A stretch of 64,000 bases of DNA from JBFLYN01 sp040756655 (GCA_040756655.1 JBFLYN010000003.1:62001-126000), one strand, 5' to 3'. Shown: positions 1-8,425, counted from the stretch's first letter. The notes: a model not told the origin generated them from the sequence alone. Numbers and translations are program-made.

Positions 1-590
1 GAGTTTCTCCTCCGCGGCGACCTGGCTCTGGTCCAGGCAGGACTGACCACACTTGTCCGTCTTGACATAGCGGCCCAGGGTGGGATGGGCGACCAGAGCG
101 CAACAGGCTTTGGTGTGGGTGGCTCCCTCCAGGTCGCCAAGGCGCGTAAGTTCGGAACGCACCCGTTCCAGGATTTCCTCACACTTGGCCCGGTCGCCGG
201 ATTTCTCACCAGGATGTACCGGGCCCGCCGTTCCCCATCCCCGACCACGATCTCCTTGACTTCCAGGTTATCGCGCACGGTCTGAAAGCGCCCGGCCCGG
301 GCCACCAGGGCCTCCCGTGCCCCCGCGCAGCTTCTCGCCGGCAATGTAGTGGCCACCCGCACGCTGGAGCTCCCGCAGGTGGTCCTCGGAGCAGAAGCCC
401 CGGTCCACCACCGTGACCACCCGGCCCATTTTCCAGCCCGCCAGGTCGCGTTTGACCCGGGCGATGACGCTCATGTCGGCGGTGTGGCCGGGCCACACCC
501 AGCACCGGATGGGAATCCCGTCCTGGGTCACAGTGCAATAAGAGCGAAAAGAAGATCGCGCTTGCGGTCCGAGGCTATTTAGGCTGCGAC
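1..590 (-). pseudogene. Broken IS1634-family transposase remnant
   Basis: Reading the minus strand, a stretch beginning near 531 gives TQDGIPIRCWVWPGHTAD and then VVTVVDRGF and HYIAGEKLR, which match the catalytic core of IS1634-type (IS4 superfamily) transposases. The frame breaks near 320 and resumes as QTVRDNLEVKEIVVGDGERR, then breaks again near 195 and resumes as HTKACCALVAHPTLGRYVK. Just upstream (about 541-580) RKRDLLFALIAL resembles an N-terminal segment of the same family, which would put a large internal deletion between the two pieces; this last point is weaker. The C-terminus runs off the window at base 1. It cannot encode an active transposase. Confidence 0.8.
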
Positions 591-715
591 GGCTACCTTC
601 GGTATCATGACTTTACCCCCCAACATGACTACGCAACTGGAAGTCGTTGGGGGCAGATGCGCTGAACCTCTGGCGGGGCTGTCGCCGACCTTGCGTTACC
701 GCCCGTCTTCTGCTC

Positions 716-1000
716 TCAGTTACCTTGCTGTTGCCAGTCAGGCATGACCCGAGCGAACTCCTGGTGAAAGGCGGGCCTCTTGGCGTTGAGCGTTTGCAGC
801 CGTGCTGCCAGCTCCTGCCACCGCCGGGGTTGCTTGAGGACCTCTTCCAACAGGTGACGGACCTTGGCTGCTGCCCTGGCCTGCGTGACCCGGCCTCATC
901 CAGCCGACCCATGCCCTTCAGGTAAAAGTTCAGGACGCACTCCGCCACCGTAGGCATCCAGTTTCTGTAGGTCGGGTTCCATCACGACAACCCGGGTACG
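716..1000 (-). pseudogene. Frameshifted remnant of an unrecognised gene
   Basis: Two minus-strand frames join into a protein-like sequence: WMPTVAECVLNFYLKGMG followed, after a frameshift near 875, by AAAKVRHLLEEVLKQPRRW and a stop at 716-718. The helical, charged composition looks like real coding sequence rather than shadow, but no family is recognised. It lies just downstream of the DUF2791 ATPase remnant and may be the next gene of that locus or a fragment of its C-terminus. Confidence 0.35.
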
Positions 1001-1002
1001 GG

Positions 1003-2309
1003 CTACAGCACGACCAGGTAGAACATAAGTGCGTAGCTCTGTTGCCTCAGGTACGCTATCATAGCTTCCAGCTGCTCCGACTGCAACCGGGGCCGCTACT
1101 CCCGTAGGTCGGCGTCGTCCAGCTCGCCGGCCGCCTGGTCCTCCAGTAAGTCGCTGACCTGGAACACCGGAGGTTGCCCGTACTGCAAAAGGTGGTCGAG
1201 CCACTGAATGCCTGCGCGAATGCGAGTGCGTAGTTTGGTGTCTCGGGCAGGGAATATCTGCTGAATACGCTCAAGCAGCTCTTCTCCTTCAAGAGAGGGC
1301 TCCCAGCCGTACGCCCCGGCGTGGGCCTCAACCATCTGCTCCATGACGGTAAGGAGGTTCTCTTGATTCAGCGGCGGCAATGACCCGGAATTGGCAATCT
1401 GATCCAGTGCCTTGTCGGCCCGGGCCGCCTCGTCCACGAGGGCCCTTGTCTCCAGCTATTCGGGTGCCTTGGCCACATCGTTACGGCGGTCCAGGATGTC
1501 GGTGTAAAAACTGCTGGCAAAAGCAAACACCGTCAAAGTGTTAAGAAGACCATCTCGAGACGATAGAAACCTGCTCATGTTAGCATAGGACTTGGCCCTG
1601 GCCCCGATGCCCAGCTTGCCGATGAGTTCGGCTTCATGAAAGAGCAGGACCCAGCCTCTGTATCCCTTGACCCGGACCAGTGCATCAACCATCCGGAAGT
1701 AGTCCCAGGTATCCACCACCGGGGCAAACTTCCCGAAGTTAATACTACCGCGGAAGTTCAGCCGGTGGATGGCCTTGAGGTCTTGTGCATTCACAAACTC
1801 GCCAGCAAGGTCCTGGTACAGCGGATACTGGCTGTCCGTGCTCTGGCCTTCGATGTAGTTGCGAAGGACCACGCCCAGTTTCGGAGGTAGGTTCTTCTCG
1901 GCGAAACGATGATCTCGTCGGCCTCCCGGCTGCCGCTGCGAATATCCGCCACTAGCTGTTCGATGCCCGGCTGGCTGGATCCCGGGACGTACGTCCCGGC
2001 TATGACCTTAGGGTAGACCTTGTGCAGCTTATCAAAAGGGGTCTCTTTGCTCAGTATGGCCAGGCTCACCACACACTCTTCGCGCAGAGCCAGGTCCCAG
2101 ACAGCGTGGAGAAGGTGGGTCTTGCCCTCACCGTAGTTGGCACTTATGATGCTGGCCTGAGTCCCGTCGGGCCTGAGGGTTTTGCTTTGGTTGAAGGCCT
2201 TTTCCAGGTACTTCTCCCGGCCCATGGGGAACCGGCTGGCCACTCGCCGGGACGGCACTCCCGAACGGAAGGTCTTGATGATAAGCCTCTGCTCTTGACG
2301 GTTGGTCAT
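1003..2309 (-). pseudogene. Decayed DUF2791 (BREX-type) P-loop ATPase
   Basis: The ATG at 2309 has a good ribosome binding site (AGGAGG, 8 bases away) and overlaps the upstream gene by four bases. The N-terminus has the family hallmark FRSGVPSRRVASRF and a Walker A, ANYGEGKTHLL. The frame breaks near 1900 and resumes as AEKNLPPKLGVVLRNY. The expected Walker B LLFDEAE reads LLFHEAELIG, so the key acidic residue is lost. Two in-frame TAG codons follow (1456-1458 and 1096-1098); coding-like sequence continues across both (LETRALVDEAARADKAL after the first; RPRLQSEQLEAMIAYLRQQS after the second) before a final TAG at 1003-1005. Known DUF2791 proteins occur in BREX and other phage-defence loci. 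Here the gene is inferred to be dead. Confidence 0.7.
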
Positions 2310-3206
2310 GATCCATGCCTCCTTGCTGCATCGAGCACCAGGCGAGCCGCCCTGCGGACCGGCGAGACCCCTCCAGCCGGGTCCAGACTCATGACCTGTT
2401 CTTCAATGCACGGTATCGCACCGGCAGGCTCACCACCAATCAGCCGGACTAGGTTGCTGGCGATCTGCACGAGGCCGGAGTGCCCGTGTTGCAGCCACAC
2501 TTGGTTCAAGTCGAGCAGGTCGGCGAACTTGTTCACTCTCTCTGAACGCACTTCGTTTTGCAGACGCATCCACAGGGCTTCGTAGGACCGCACTCCATGT
2601 TTCTCGTCCTCAAGCAAAGCTCTCCGTCCTGAGAGGACCATCAACAACCCCTTTAGAGCATCAACCTCGTCAATGACCTGGCGTATGCTCTCATAGAGCT
2701 CGTCCCTGCGAGCGCGGGTATATCTCACTGGACTCCCCGGCCGGGATTCTGAACGTAGCGAGGTACTCGGGGTCCATGGTCCGGTGCACTCGCCTGTTGA
2801 CAACAACCTGTTCTTGGACCAGAGAAAAACGGATGTCAAACGGGAACACCTCGTACGACGGGAAACTGCCCTCCAGGCGCAAGTCTGCCTTCTGGCAGGC
2901 TGCCTCAAAGGCCTGCCGGTACTCCTGTTCGGAGATATCGGACAACCTAAAAGATGACACGACGCTTTCCCACAAGTTGAATTGCTCCGAGTAGGTGGCC
3001 AGGAGCGCCTTGGTGACGGCGGCCTGCTTTCTCACGGCTTGGAAATCCAGGACCGCCGCGGCCCTGAAAGCACCCCTGGCTGACTTGGCCAGCCCCTTCT
3101 GCAAACGGTGCAACCGTTCGGCTTCGCTCTTTGTTTCCAGCACACTGGCGTAACTGTCCTGGAGCTGACTCTCTGGCCTTCGTGCTTCTGGCTCCAAAGC
3201 TGCCAT
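2306..3206 (-). pseudogene. Frameshifted unrecognised protein of the ATPase/helicase locus
   Basis: It starts at ATG 3206 behind GGGGAGG and runs in one frame to about 2720 (ending in the segment DPEYLATFRIPAGE). It continues in another frame as RYTRARRDELYESIRQVIDE down to a TGA at 2306, which overlaps the ATG of the DUF2791 gene. Joined, it would be roughly 300 residues: an acidic, helix-rich N-terminus, a central part, and a C-terminus with SGLVQIASNLVRLIGGEP. No domain is recognised. The coupling and good start sites show that it belonged to one operon with the flanking ATPase and helicase. A single sequencing error could also explain this one frameshift. Confidence 0.55.
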
Positions 3207-3270
3207 GGAACTACCTCCCCAAGGTACTTGGTGTCCAAACTATGCTGTCTCCAGGCGGGACCGACCTCAC

Positions 3271-4735
3271 TCACGTGCTGCCTGGCTGCTGCAGGAGCCT
3301 CGGTGCTTTCCTTGGGTGGTTGGCCGGCGAGGTCACGGCCACATGCGGCTGCTCATCCAGCCCACCCTGGCGATAGCCGGAGTGCTCCTGGTCTTGCGAG
3401 TGGTCGAAAGCCCGGTCGAGAAGAGCCATGCGGCTGGCAGGCTGCCTGCGTCGCTCTCTGAGGTTCGCCCGTTCTTGTATTAGTGGGCCGGCCCGTTGTT
3501 CCAGCAGGGCTTCTACGGTGACGGCCGCCAACTCAGGCTCATTCCGCTGGGAGGGGGGGCCTACCCTGACCACGTAGCCGGATTCTCGCTCGTCCTCAGG
3601 CAGGCACTTGAGGACGGCCAGGAGAGCGGTATCCACTGCCACGTTAGTGTGAGAGGTCACCAGTACCCGTTCCCCCCTCAGGGATACTCCCACCAGCCTC
3701 CCGGCGGTAACGGTCTTGCCGGTGCCAGGCGGTCCCCAGATGAACGACACGGCCCGTCCCAGACTGCTGACAATGGCCTCCTGCTGCTCGGGATTCAGCT
3801 CTTCCAGCCCGTTCATGTCTGAGCAGGAAGCCCTGGCTTCAGGTAACGGATAGTGGCCGTGCCCGAATACCGCCATAACCAAGTCTCGGTTAACCTCGGC
3901 GCTCCCAGACAACATGCCGCTGAGACGGACTTTGAGGATATCGAGAACGAAGTGAGATACAAGCAAGGTGGCCGCCGGGACCGATGTTCCCAAGTCCGTA
4001 CTCACCGCAAGGCAGATGTCATAGCCCTGCACACCGAGGACTTCCGAGTAGTGCCGTTCATCGCCAACCTGAAGGAGCCCGCGAGTGTCGGAAGGGGTGT
4101 CCAGTTCCTGGTCCAGCAGGAAAGAGTACTGGTAGTATCCGGTCGAGGATGCGTACTGGCGCCCGGCGCGGAGGCTCACGGTTTCACTTGGCGTACGCTT
4201 CTTTGCAGCGTCACATTCCTCATCGAGAGCAACCATGAGTTCCATTGAACTGTGGGAAGTCTTAGGTAACCGACATCTTGAACCCAGTTGATGCTCCGTA
4301 CCACTGTCGCCATGCCAGCGGGTCCGCCCAGCACCAAGGATGGGCGGGTGTGACTGTTTAACGCCAGTCGCCACGCTCACGGACTGCTGGACCAGATGGC
4401 CCGCCCCGGCTCGCGACCGTTCTTCGCTCACCAGGTCACGGAGGCGTCCCACGTGCTCGACATAGGTCGCCAATCTGCCTTCGAAGCGCTGGATCAGTCC
4501 GTTGAGCATGCTCAGTGCCCCGGCCAGCCTGCAGCTTTGCCCGCGCTTCTTCATCCGGTTGGCGAAGCGATCCACGTTGCTCTCAAACCCCGCAGACCCT
4601 GCACCTCCTGGCCCAACTCCTGTAACCGCACCCGGTAGTCGCGAAAGGCATCTGATATCCGGCCGATGTCCCGGCACAACTCCAACAGTTCCGTCGCACG
4701 CCTAGGGTCCCGAATAAGTTGCTCGGCGCCGGGTT
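3271..4735 (-). pseudogene. Truncated superfamily-1 (AAA_11/DNA2-like) helicase
   Basis: The minus-strand frame contains ELNPEQQEAIVSSLGRAVSF, then Walker A GPPGTGKTVTAGRLV (about 3690-3740) and motif Ia-like VTSHTNVAVDTALL: the N-terminal half of a DNA2/Upf1-type helicase. It is preceded by a coiled-coil region. A frameshift near 4590 separates an upstream piece (RATELLELCRDIGRISDAFR) from the main frame. After about 3420 the sequence stops looking like a helicase, and motifs II-VI (the AAA_12 half) are missing before the next gene's ribosome binding site at about 3211. It is therefore an internally deleted or truncated gene. Its partner is the DUF2791 ATPase downstream. No confident start codon is seen. 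Confidence 0.65.
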
Positions 4736-4796
4736 GTACGGAGCCACCCTCCCCACGGGACTTTCACCCGCTAGCGCTCGCCCATGCCGGGCGCAC
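4720..4796 (-). mobile_element. Probable 5' fragment of a group IIC intron
   Basis: Reading minus from 4796 the sequence begins GTGCGCCCGGCATGGGCG and continues with a GGGTGAAAGTCCC element. This layout is typical of the 5' end (GUGYG) and early domain I of bacterial group II introns. It begins within a few bases of a Rho-independent terminator hairpin, which is the insertion preference of class C introns. The fragment passes into helicase-like coding sequence by about 4735, and no reverse transcriptase or domain V was seen, so only a stub remains. Its inner boundary is uncertain. Confidence 0.5.
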
Positions 4797-4801
4797 AAGG
4801 A

Positions 4802-4827
4802 GAGAGCCGTCCTCGCAGACGGCTCTC
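4802..4827 (-). terminator. Terminator of the coat-protein gene pair
   Basis: GAGAGCCGTC and GACGGCTCTC form a perfect 10-bp stem around a 6-base loop, 12 bases beyond the coat gene stop codon. On the minus strand it is followed by TCCTT and then the putative intron 5' end, so the original U tract was probably interrupted by the insertion. Confidence 0.75.
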
Positions 4828-4838
4828 TCCTTGACGTT

Positions 4839-5099
4839 CTATCTCATGTACTGGGTCTGCGCGCTGGCAATATCACTGGCAGAGGCAGCCTTGGGTTGAT
4901 ACCAGCCCTTTTGGTTCATGAGATCAAAGAGCTCCTTTTGGTGCTTTATGCAATCGTCCAGCTCGGTCCGGAGCTCGTGACGCAGGTTCTCGCTGGTAGA
5001 TTCCAAGATCCCGGTGGTGAGAAGCCCGGCCAGGAGTTTATGCTGGTTGAGCGCCACTTCGATATAGTCGCGATCGGTCATGCTGTTGGCTGTGGTCAC
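4839..5099 (-). CDS. CotF-like spore coat protein
   Basis: This 86-residue protein contains MTDRDYIEVALNQHKLLAG, LRTELDDCIKHQKELFDLM and GWYQPKAAS, the helical hairpin pattern of the Coat F family found in spore coats and ferritin-like coat proteins. The GTG at 5097-5099 is chosen because GGGAGG lies about 8 bases upstream; the longer frame lacks such a site. It follows the small gene at 5113 with a short gap and ends at a strong hairpin, so the two probably form one transcript. Role in the coat is inferred from family membership. Confidence 0.75.
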   Translation of the reverse strand: MTTANSMTDRDYIEVALNQHKLLAGLLTTGILESTSENLRHELRTELDDCIKHQKELFDLMNQKGWYQPKAASASDIASAQTQYMR

Positions 5100-5112
5100 A
5101 CAAGCACCTCCC

Positions 5113-5343
5113 TTACTGAACCTGGCCCTTGCCCAAGTGCCGGGCAATAGCCTGGTACGAACGCTGGTGGTCGGTGGAAATTCTCTGCAGGAGGTTTTTG
5201 GCGCCAGCGTCGGTGCACTGGCCGGCGGCGAAACTCGTGAACTTCTGGATGTTTTTCTCCAAGGAGAGCTGGTCCTGGATTAGGAGTAGTTCCTTCTGGG
5301 TCAAGTTGGTCAAATCATAGCCCCCTTCCTTGAACTTCATCAC
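5113..5343 (-). CDS. Small coat-associated protein, CotF-partner type
   Basis: A 76-residue helical protein with LTNLTQKELLLIQDQLSLEK and ISTDHQRSYQAIARHL. Short proteins of this kind commonly precede CotF-type genes in Clostridia and look like half of the same four-helix fold. The start is uncertain: GTG/ATG at 5343/5340 has an upstream GGGGGAAG, while a TTG ten codons further in has a better placed AGGAAGGGGG. No motif defines a catalytic role. The adjacent CotF-like gene suggests a spore surface function. Confidence 0.6.
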   Translation of the reverse strand: MMKFKEGGYDLTNLTQKELLLIQDQLSLEKNIQKFTSFAAGQCTDAGAKNLLQRISTDHQRSYQAIARHLGKGQVQ

Positions 5344-5632
5344 CTATATTCTTCCCCCGGGGGTGAGTATTCGACTCGGGCACTTGCAGCTGCCCGCCAG
5401 CTTTTCTGCGCGGAATTGCGGCGCATACCACGGGTTGGGCTCCGCTTGAAAGGCTAGATAGGTGACCGGAGTCGCGGCAAAGAAAGAAGGTATGTCTCGG
5501 GCATCACGCGAGGGTCGCCTGTGAGGATGCTACGCCGGCACCCGCGCTGAGGATGTGGGGTACCTGCGCCTGTGGCGTGCCGTCGTTCCACGTCTACGGG
5601 CACCAGCCCTCTGGGCGTAGGGCCCACGGTGC
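5344..5632. other. Gene-free spacer
   Basis: No frame here has convincing codon usage, a start with a ribosome binding site or similarity to a known family. It must carry the promoter of the coat gene pair on its low-coordinate side, but no clear sporulation promoter was recognised. Confidence 0.4.
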
Positions 5633-5663
5633 AAAAGGAAGGGAGAGCTACCCCGAGCCCTCC
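5633..5663 (-). terminator. Terminator after the SPOCS-domain gene
   Basis: On the minus strand GGAGGGCT and AGCTCTCC pair (one G-U) around a 6-base loop and are followed by CTTCCTTTT. It lies about 25 bases past the stop codon of the DUF3794 gene. Confidence 0.6.
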
Positions 5664-5686
5664 TTTGTAGCCACTCATGAAAGCTG

Positions 5687-6220
5687 TTACTTGATAAACC
5701 GCTCCACTTCCCTGACGACCTTCACCACGACGACAACGACGATCTTCTCCCGGAGGACCAGCCCTTCCCTCTCCAGGAATTCGAATGCGCAATCATCCAA
5801 GACCCCGGCTTCCAACACCTCGGCTCGATCACCTTTGCGAGCGCCCGGAACCTTGATCAGGCAGCTAAACGGGAAGCTGGCACGGCAGAACCTCACATCG
5901 CCACACCGGACATCCTCGGCCCTGATCTTGGAGCCACCGATCTTGGGTATGACCTTCTTGGCCTTGTAGTTGACATTTTTGTGGAGGATGGCGTTGACGA
6001 TGACGTGGTCTGTGCATACTAGCGCCTCTTCGACTTCCACCCTCATATGGATATCCTTGATCTCAATGGCCGGCGGAAACAGCGTTATGCGGGGAGTCAA
6101 AAGTTCTTCGCATCTGCCGACTCCGATGATTTGCTTCACCTGGACCGGGATACCCGGTGGTGGTGGCGGCGGCGGGATGGGCGGGAAGTACTGGCCCTCG
6201 GTTTCCCTTTTGGCTTCCAT
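5687..6220 (-). CDS. DUF3794 (SPOCS) spore coat/morphogenesis-type protein
   Basis: A 177-residue protein. After MEAKRETEG it has a proline run (PPIPPPPPPPGIPV, about residues 14-27), then VKQIIGVGRCEELLTPRI and DIHMRVEVEEALVCTDHVIV, the pattern of the DUF3794/SPOCS domain seen in SafA/SpoVID-type coat morphogenetic and related clostridial proteins. The end is very hydrophobic-basic (KIVVVVVVKVVREVERFIK). The ATG at 6220 is preceded by GGGAGGTG. A sigma-K-like promoter lies just upstream, fitting mother-cell expression. It is monocistronic, ending at a hairpin. The exact role is not known. Confidence 0.7.
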   Translation of the reverse strand: MEAKRETEGQYFPPIPPPPPPPGIPVQVKQIIGVGRCEELLTPRITLFPPAIEIKDIHMRVEVEEALVCTDHVIVNAILHKNVNYKAKKVIPKIGGSKIRAEDVRCGDVRFCRASFPFSCLIKVPGARKGDRAEVLEAGVLDDCAFEFLEREGLVLREKIVVVVVVKVVREVERFIK

Positions 6221-6247
6221 GAAAACACCTCCCTTCTCTGCTGCCAC

Positions 6248-6275
6248 CATTCTATGACTGCGACATAATGAATGT
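6248..6275 (-). promoter_or_regulatory. Candidate sigma-K (or sigma-E) promoter
   Basis: On the minus strand AC, 17 bases, then CATAGAATG matches the sigma-K pattern AC-N17-CATAnnnTA except for the last base. It lies 28 bases before the ATG of the DUF3794 coat-type gene, a suitable leader length. Assigned from sequence match and context only. Confidence 0.5.
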
Positions 6276-6317
6276 TACGGTCGTAGGGTGACGTGGAAGA
6301 TAGGGGTGAAGCACAAA

Positions 6318-6338
6318 GACCCGGGCAGCACCCGGGTC
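6318..6338 (-). terminator. Terminator of the DUF2089/DUF4097 operon
   Basis: GACCCGGG and CCCGGGTC form a perfect 8-bp stem with a 5-base loop, 12 bases past the holin-like gene. On the minus strand it is followed by a weak T-rich run (TTTGTGCTT). Confidence 0.65.
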
Positions 6339-6349
6339 CGCCAACCGGC

Positions 6350-6697
6350 TTACTTCCGCAGGACGGAGCTGATGAGCGAGGAGATAAGACTCAAAACGGC
6401 GGCGGCTATGACAGCCCAGAGGAAGCCTCCCACCAGTTCGAAGCCGTTGACGACGTTAGACACGATCACTAACATAAAGCCGTTTATGACAAAGGTAAAT
6501 AGGCCTAAGCTCAAGATGTTTATGGGAAGGGCCAAAAAGAGCAGCACCGGACGTATGATGGCATTGACGATCCCGAGTAAGGCGGCAGCAACCAGGGCAG
6601 CGGTGAATCCCTCAAGGATGATGTGTTCCCTGAGCAGGTTGGCAGTGAACAGCAGTGCCAGGGCATTGATGAGCCACCGCGCCAGCAAGTGAGTCAA
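6350..6697 (-). CDS. Phage-holin-superfamily-IV type membrane protein
   Basis: A protein of about 115 residues with four hydrophobic segments (LINALALLFTANLL, ALVAAALLGIVNAIIRPVLL, INILSLGLFTFVINGFMLVI, GFLWAVIAAAVLSLISSLIS). It matches the 4-TMS holin-like family (DUF360/YvlD) that commonly sits beside SHOCT-like and DUF4097 genes. The TTG at 6697 is preferred because AGAGGAGG lies 8 bases upstream and gives the usual family length; longer starts add a non-conserved charged leader. Last gene of the operon. Despite the name, the family is chromosomal and not evidence of a prophage; a membrane-stress role is inferred from neighbours. Confidence 0.75.
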   Translation of the reverse strand: MTHLLARWLINALALLFTANLLREHIILEGFTAALVAAALLGIVNAIIRPVLLFLALPINILSLGLFTFVINGFMLVIVSNVVNGFELVGGFLWAVIAAAVLSLISSLISSVLRK

Positions 6698-6825
6698 CTG
6701 GCTCTCCTCCTCTCTTTGCAGGATATGCACTTTCACGGTGCGGGATTCGACTGCTGGCCCGGCGAATCCTCCCGTCGCGGGCAAAGAAACAACCGCCGCT
6801 CTGGGGCCGGCGGTGTTATCCCTGG

Positions 6826-7176
6826 CTACTCCAGCGTGATCTCGACCCTTTCGTCGTCGTCGGTTACATCAACGATCTTCCCGTATCCGCCCTGCCGGAC
6901 CAGGTCCAGGACACTGGCCTTATGCTCGGAGCCTACGTCGGGGATGAACCTCAGGGCCCAGGTAACCAGGCCGGCGGGGAGGTTGACATTGACCTTGGGC
7001 TTGCCGCTGCGAGTGTCAGTAACCCTAATCCGCAGCCAGCGGGCCTGGCCCTTGCCGCTCGTGGTCTCCCCCTTGGCCGGGTGTTCAACGGCCTGCAAAA
7101 GGCGGACTCCCTCTTCCGCAGTGATCTTCCCTTCCTGGACCATCCTGAGGATTTGCAGGCGCTCTTCGTGGCTCAC
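6826..7176 (-). CDS. SHOCT-like domain protein
   Basis: A 116-residue soluble protein. Residues 3-30 (HEERLQILRMVQEGKITAEE) form the short helix-turn-helix-like SHOCT-type segment also found at the start of the neighbouring DUF4097 protein. A beta-rich domain follows (WLRIRVTDTRSGKPKVNVNL) and the C-terminus ends in DDDERVEITLE. The ATG at 7176 is preceded by GAGGTGAG. The shared N-terminal segment in two consecutive genes suggests a common interaction partner, possibly the DUF2089 protein, whose C-terminus (LSAEEVLKRLKQLG) resembles it too. Molecular function is unknown. Confidence 0.7.
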   Translation of the reverse strand: MSHEERLQILRMVQEGKITAEEGVRLLQAVEHPAKGETTSGKGQARWLRIRVTDTRSGKPKVNVNLPAGLVTWALRFIPDVGSEHKASVLDLVRQGGYGKIVDVTDDDERVEITLE

Positions 7177-7209
7177 TTCATCTCACCTCCCGTGGGCCCA
7201 CCCGCGGTG

Positions 7210-8370
7210 TTAGTCCACGTTGGGACCAATGCGAATGGACCCATTGCTTGTCTTGGCGCGCACGTGGACCCGCTGGGGACGCTCTTCGAACCCCCGGGTC
7301 CTTGCATGGATGTGCTGACGAGAGTGACCTCTTTCGTCAGCGCGGAATTCAAGATCACCCAGTTCCGTTACGATCTTGGAGTGAGTGGTGGAAGCCTCTA
7401 CATCGTAGCCGGTGTCAGGGGACGGGACCAGCCCCAGCCGTATGGAACCGTTGGAAGTGTGCAGGTCGTAGTTGCCGCTGGCGTGGCCACCCGGGACGGC
7501 GACGATGCGCCCGTTGGAGGTGCGCGCCACCAGGTTCGGAGTTACGCCGCTAAACTCGATCCGGCCGTTGGCGGTTTTCAGCTCAATGCTGTTTCCGGAC
7601 ACGTTGGTGGCCACGATCCTCCCGTTGGCCGTCTTGACCCGCAATGAGCTGGCGTTAAGTCCTTCAACGTTGACCCGGCCGTTGAGAGTAGTCAGTCCGG
7701 CCGCATACACACGGTCGGACGGGAGATGACCGTAGACTGCCACGCCGCAGTTGGAGAGTATTCCGCCACCGTGCGAAGAGGCCTCAATCCGGATCTTGTT
7801 GCCGTCCTGGACGAAGTTTGCCATCTTATCTGCAATGGCCGCGGCTTTTTCCTCTTCTTTGGTCCTAATGCTTTTGACGAGCCTGAATTCGAACTCGGGC
7901 CGATCCCAGGTCTCTAGGTCGATGCGCCCATTGAACGTGGAGATGTCCAGCTGCACGTCGCCCTCTGGGGCGAAGGTACCACTGACGGTATCCTCGAACT
8001 TGAACTGCTGTCCAAACATATCCCCCAGGTTCAGGTTGGCCAAAAGCGTATTCAGCCACCCTTGCTCCTTGCCAGCTTCCTCAGCCACGCGGGTGGCGAA
8101 CTTCTCTACCTTCTCTACTATGGTTTCGGCGATGTTGCCGGCCATGTCACCCATCTTGCCGCCCAGTTCACCCATGGTACTGCCCAGCTCGCCCATCTTG
8201 TGGCCGAGTTCGCCTATGGACGCAAAGGATGCTTCCATCCCCGGACCCCGGGGAGCAGGCCCGGCCTTTTCCCTGGCACCATCCAGCGCCTTAAGCAATT
8301 CGGCGGCCTCGGCGGCAGTGATCTTCCCATCGGCCACCATCTGCAGGATCAGGAGTCTCTCTTCTTCCAC
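7210..8370 (-). CDS. DUF4097 beta-solenoid (LiaX/YvlB-like) protein
   Basis: 386 residues from the GTG at 8370 (GGGGG 8 bases upstream; the longer frame overlaps the previous gene's 3' end without a better site). Order: SHOCT-like helix (EEERLLILQMVADGKITAAE), an amphipathic repeat region (HKMGELGSTMGELGGKMGDM), then a long beta-solenoid in which NGRI/NGRV/NGSI recurs about every 20-40 residues (FNGRIDL, LNGRVNV, ANGRIVA, ANGRIEF, SNGRIVA, SNGSIRL, SNGSIRI). No signal peptide is seen. Related YvlB/LiaX proteins act in envelope-stress responses; the same task is inferred here from its operon with a holin-like membrane protein. Confidence 0.8.
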   Translation of the reverse strand: MEEERLLILQMVADGKITAAEAAELLKALDGAREKAGPAPRGPGMEASFASIGELGHKMGELGSTMGELGGKMGDMAGNIAETIVEKVEKFATRVAEEAGKEQGWLNTLLANLNLGDMFGQQFKFEDTVSGTFAPEGDVQLDISTFNGRIDLETWDRPEFEFRLVKSIRTKEEEKAAAIADKMANFVQDGNKIRIEASSHGGGILSNCGVAVYGHLPSDRVYAAGLTTLNGRVNVEGLNASSLRVKTANGRIVATNVSGNSIELKTANGRIEFSGVTPNLVARTSNGRIVAVPGGHASGNYDLHTSNGSIRLGLVPSPDTGYDVEASTTHSKIVTELGDLEFRADERGHSRQHIHARTRGFEERPQRVHVRAKTSNGSIRIGPNVD

Positions 8371-8425
8371 TGGTCTTACCCCCTGGTCTTGATATGGGAA
8401 CCCCCTTGCGGGACTTGGAGCCAAA

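Noticed and set aside
1003..1458. Amber stops as pyrrolysine or other recoding
   Set aside because: The same gene has a frameshift and a lost Walker B aspartate, so decay explains the stops more simply; no pyl genes or insertion elements are visible.
6350..6697. Holin-like gene as evidence of a prophage
   Set aside because: This four-helix family is chromosomal and sits in a DUF4097/SHOCT operon; no phage structural or lysis genes are nearby.
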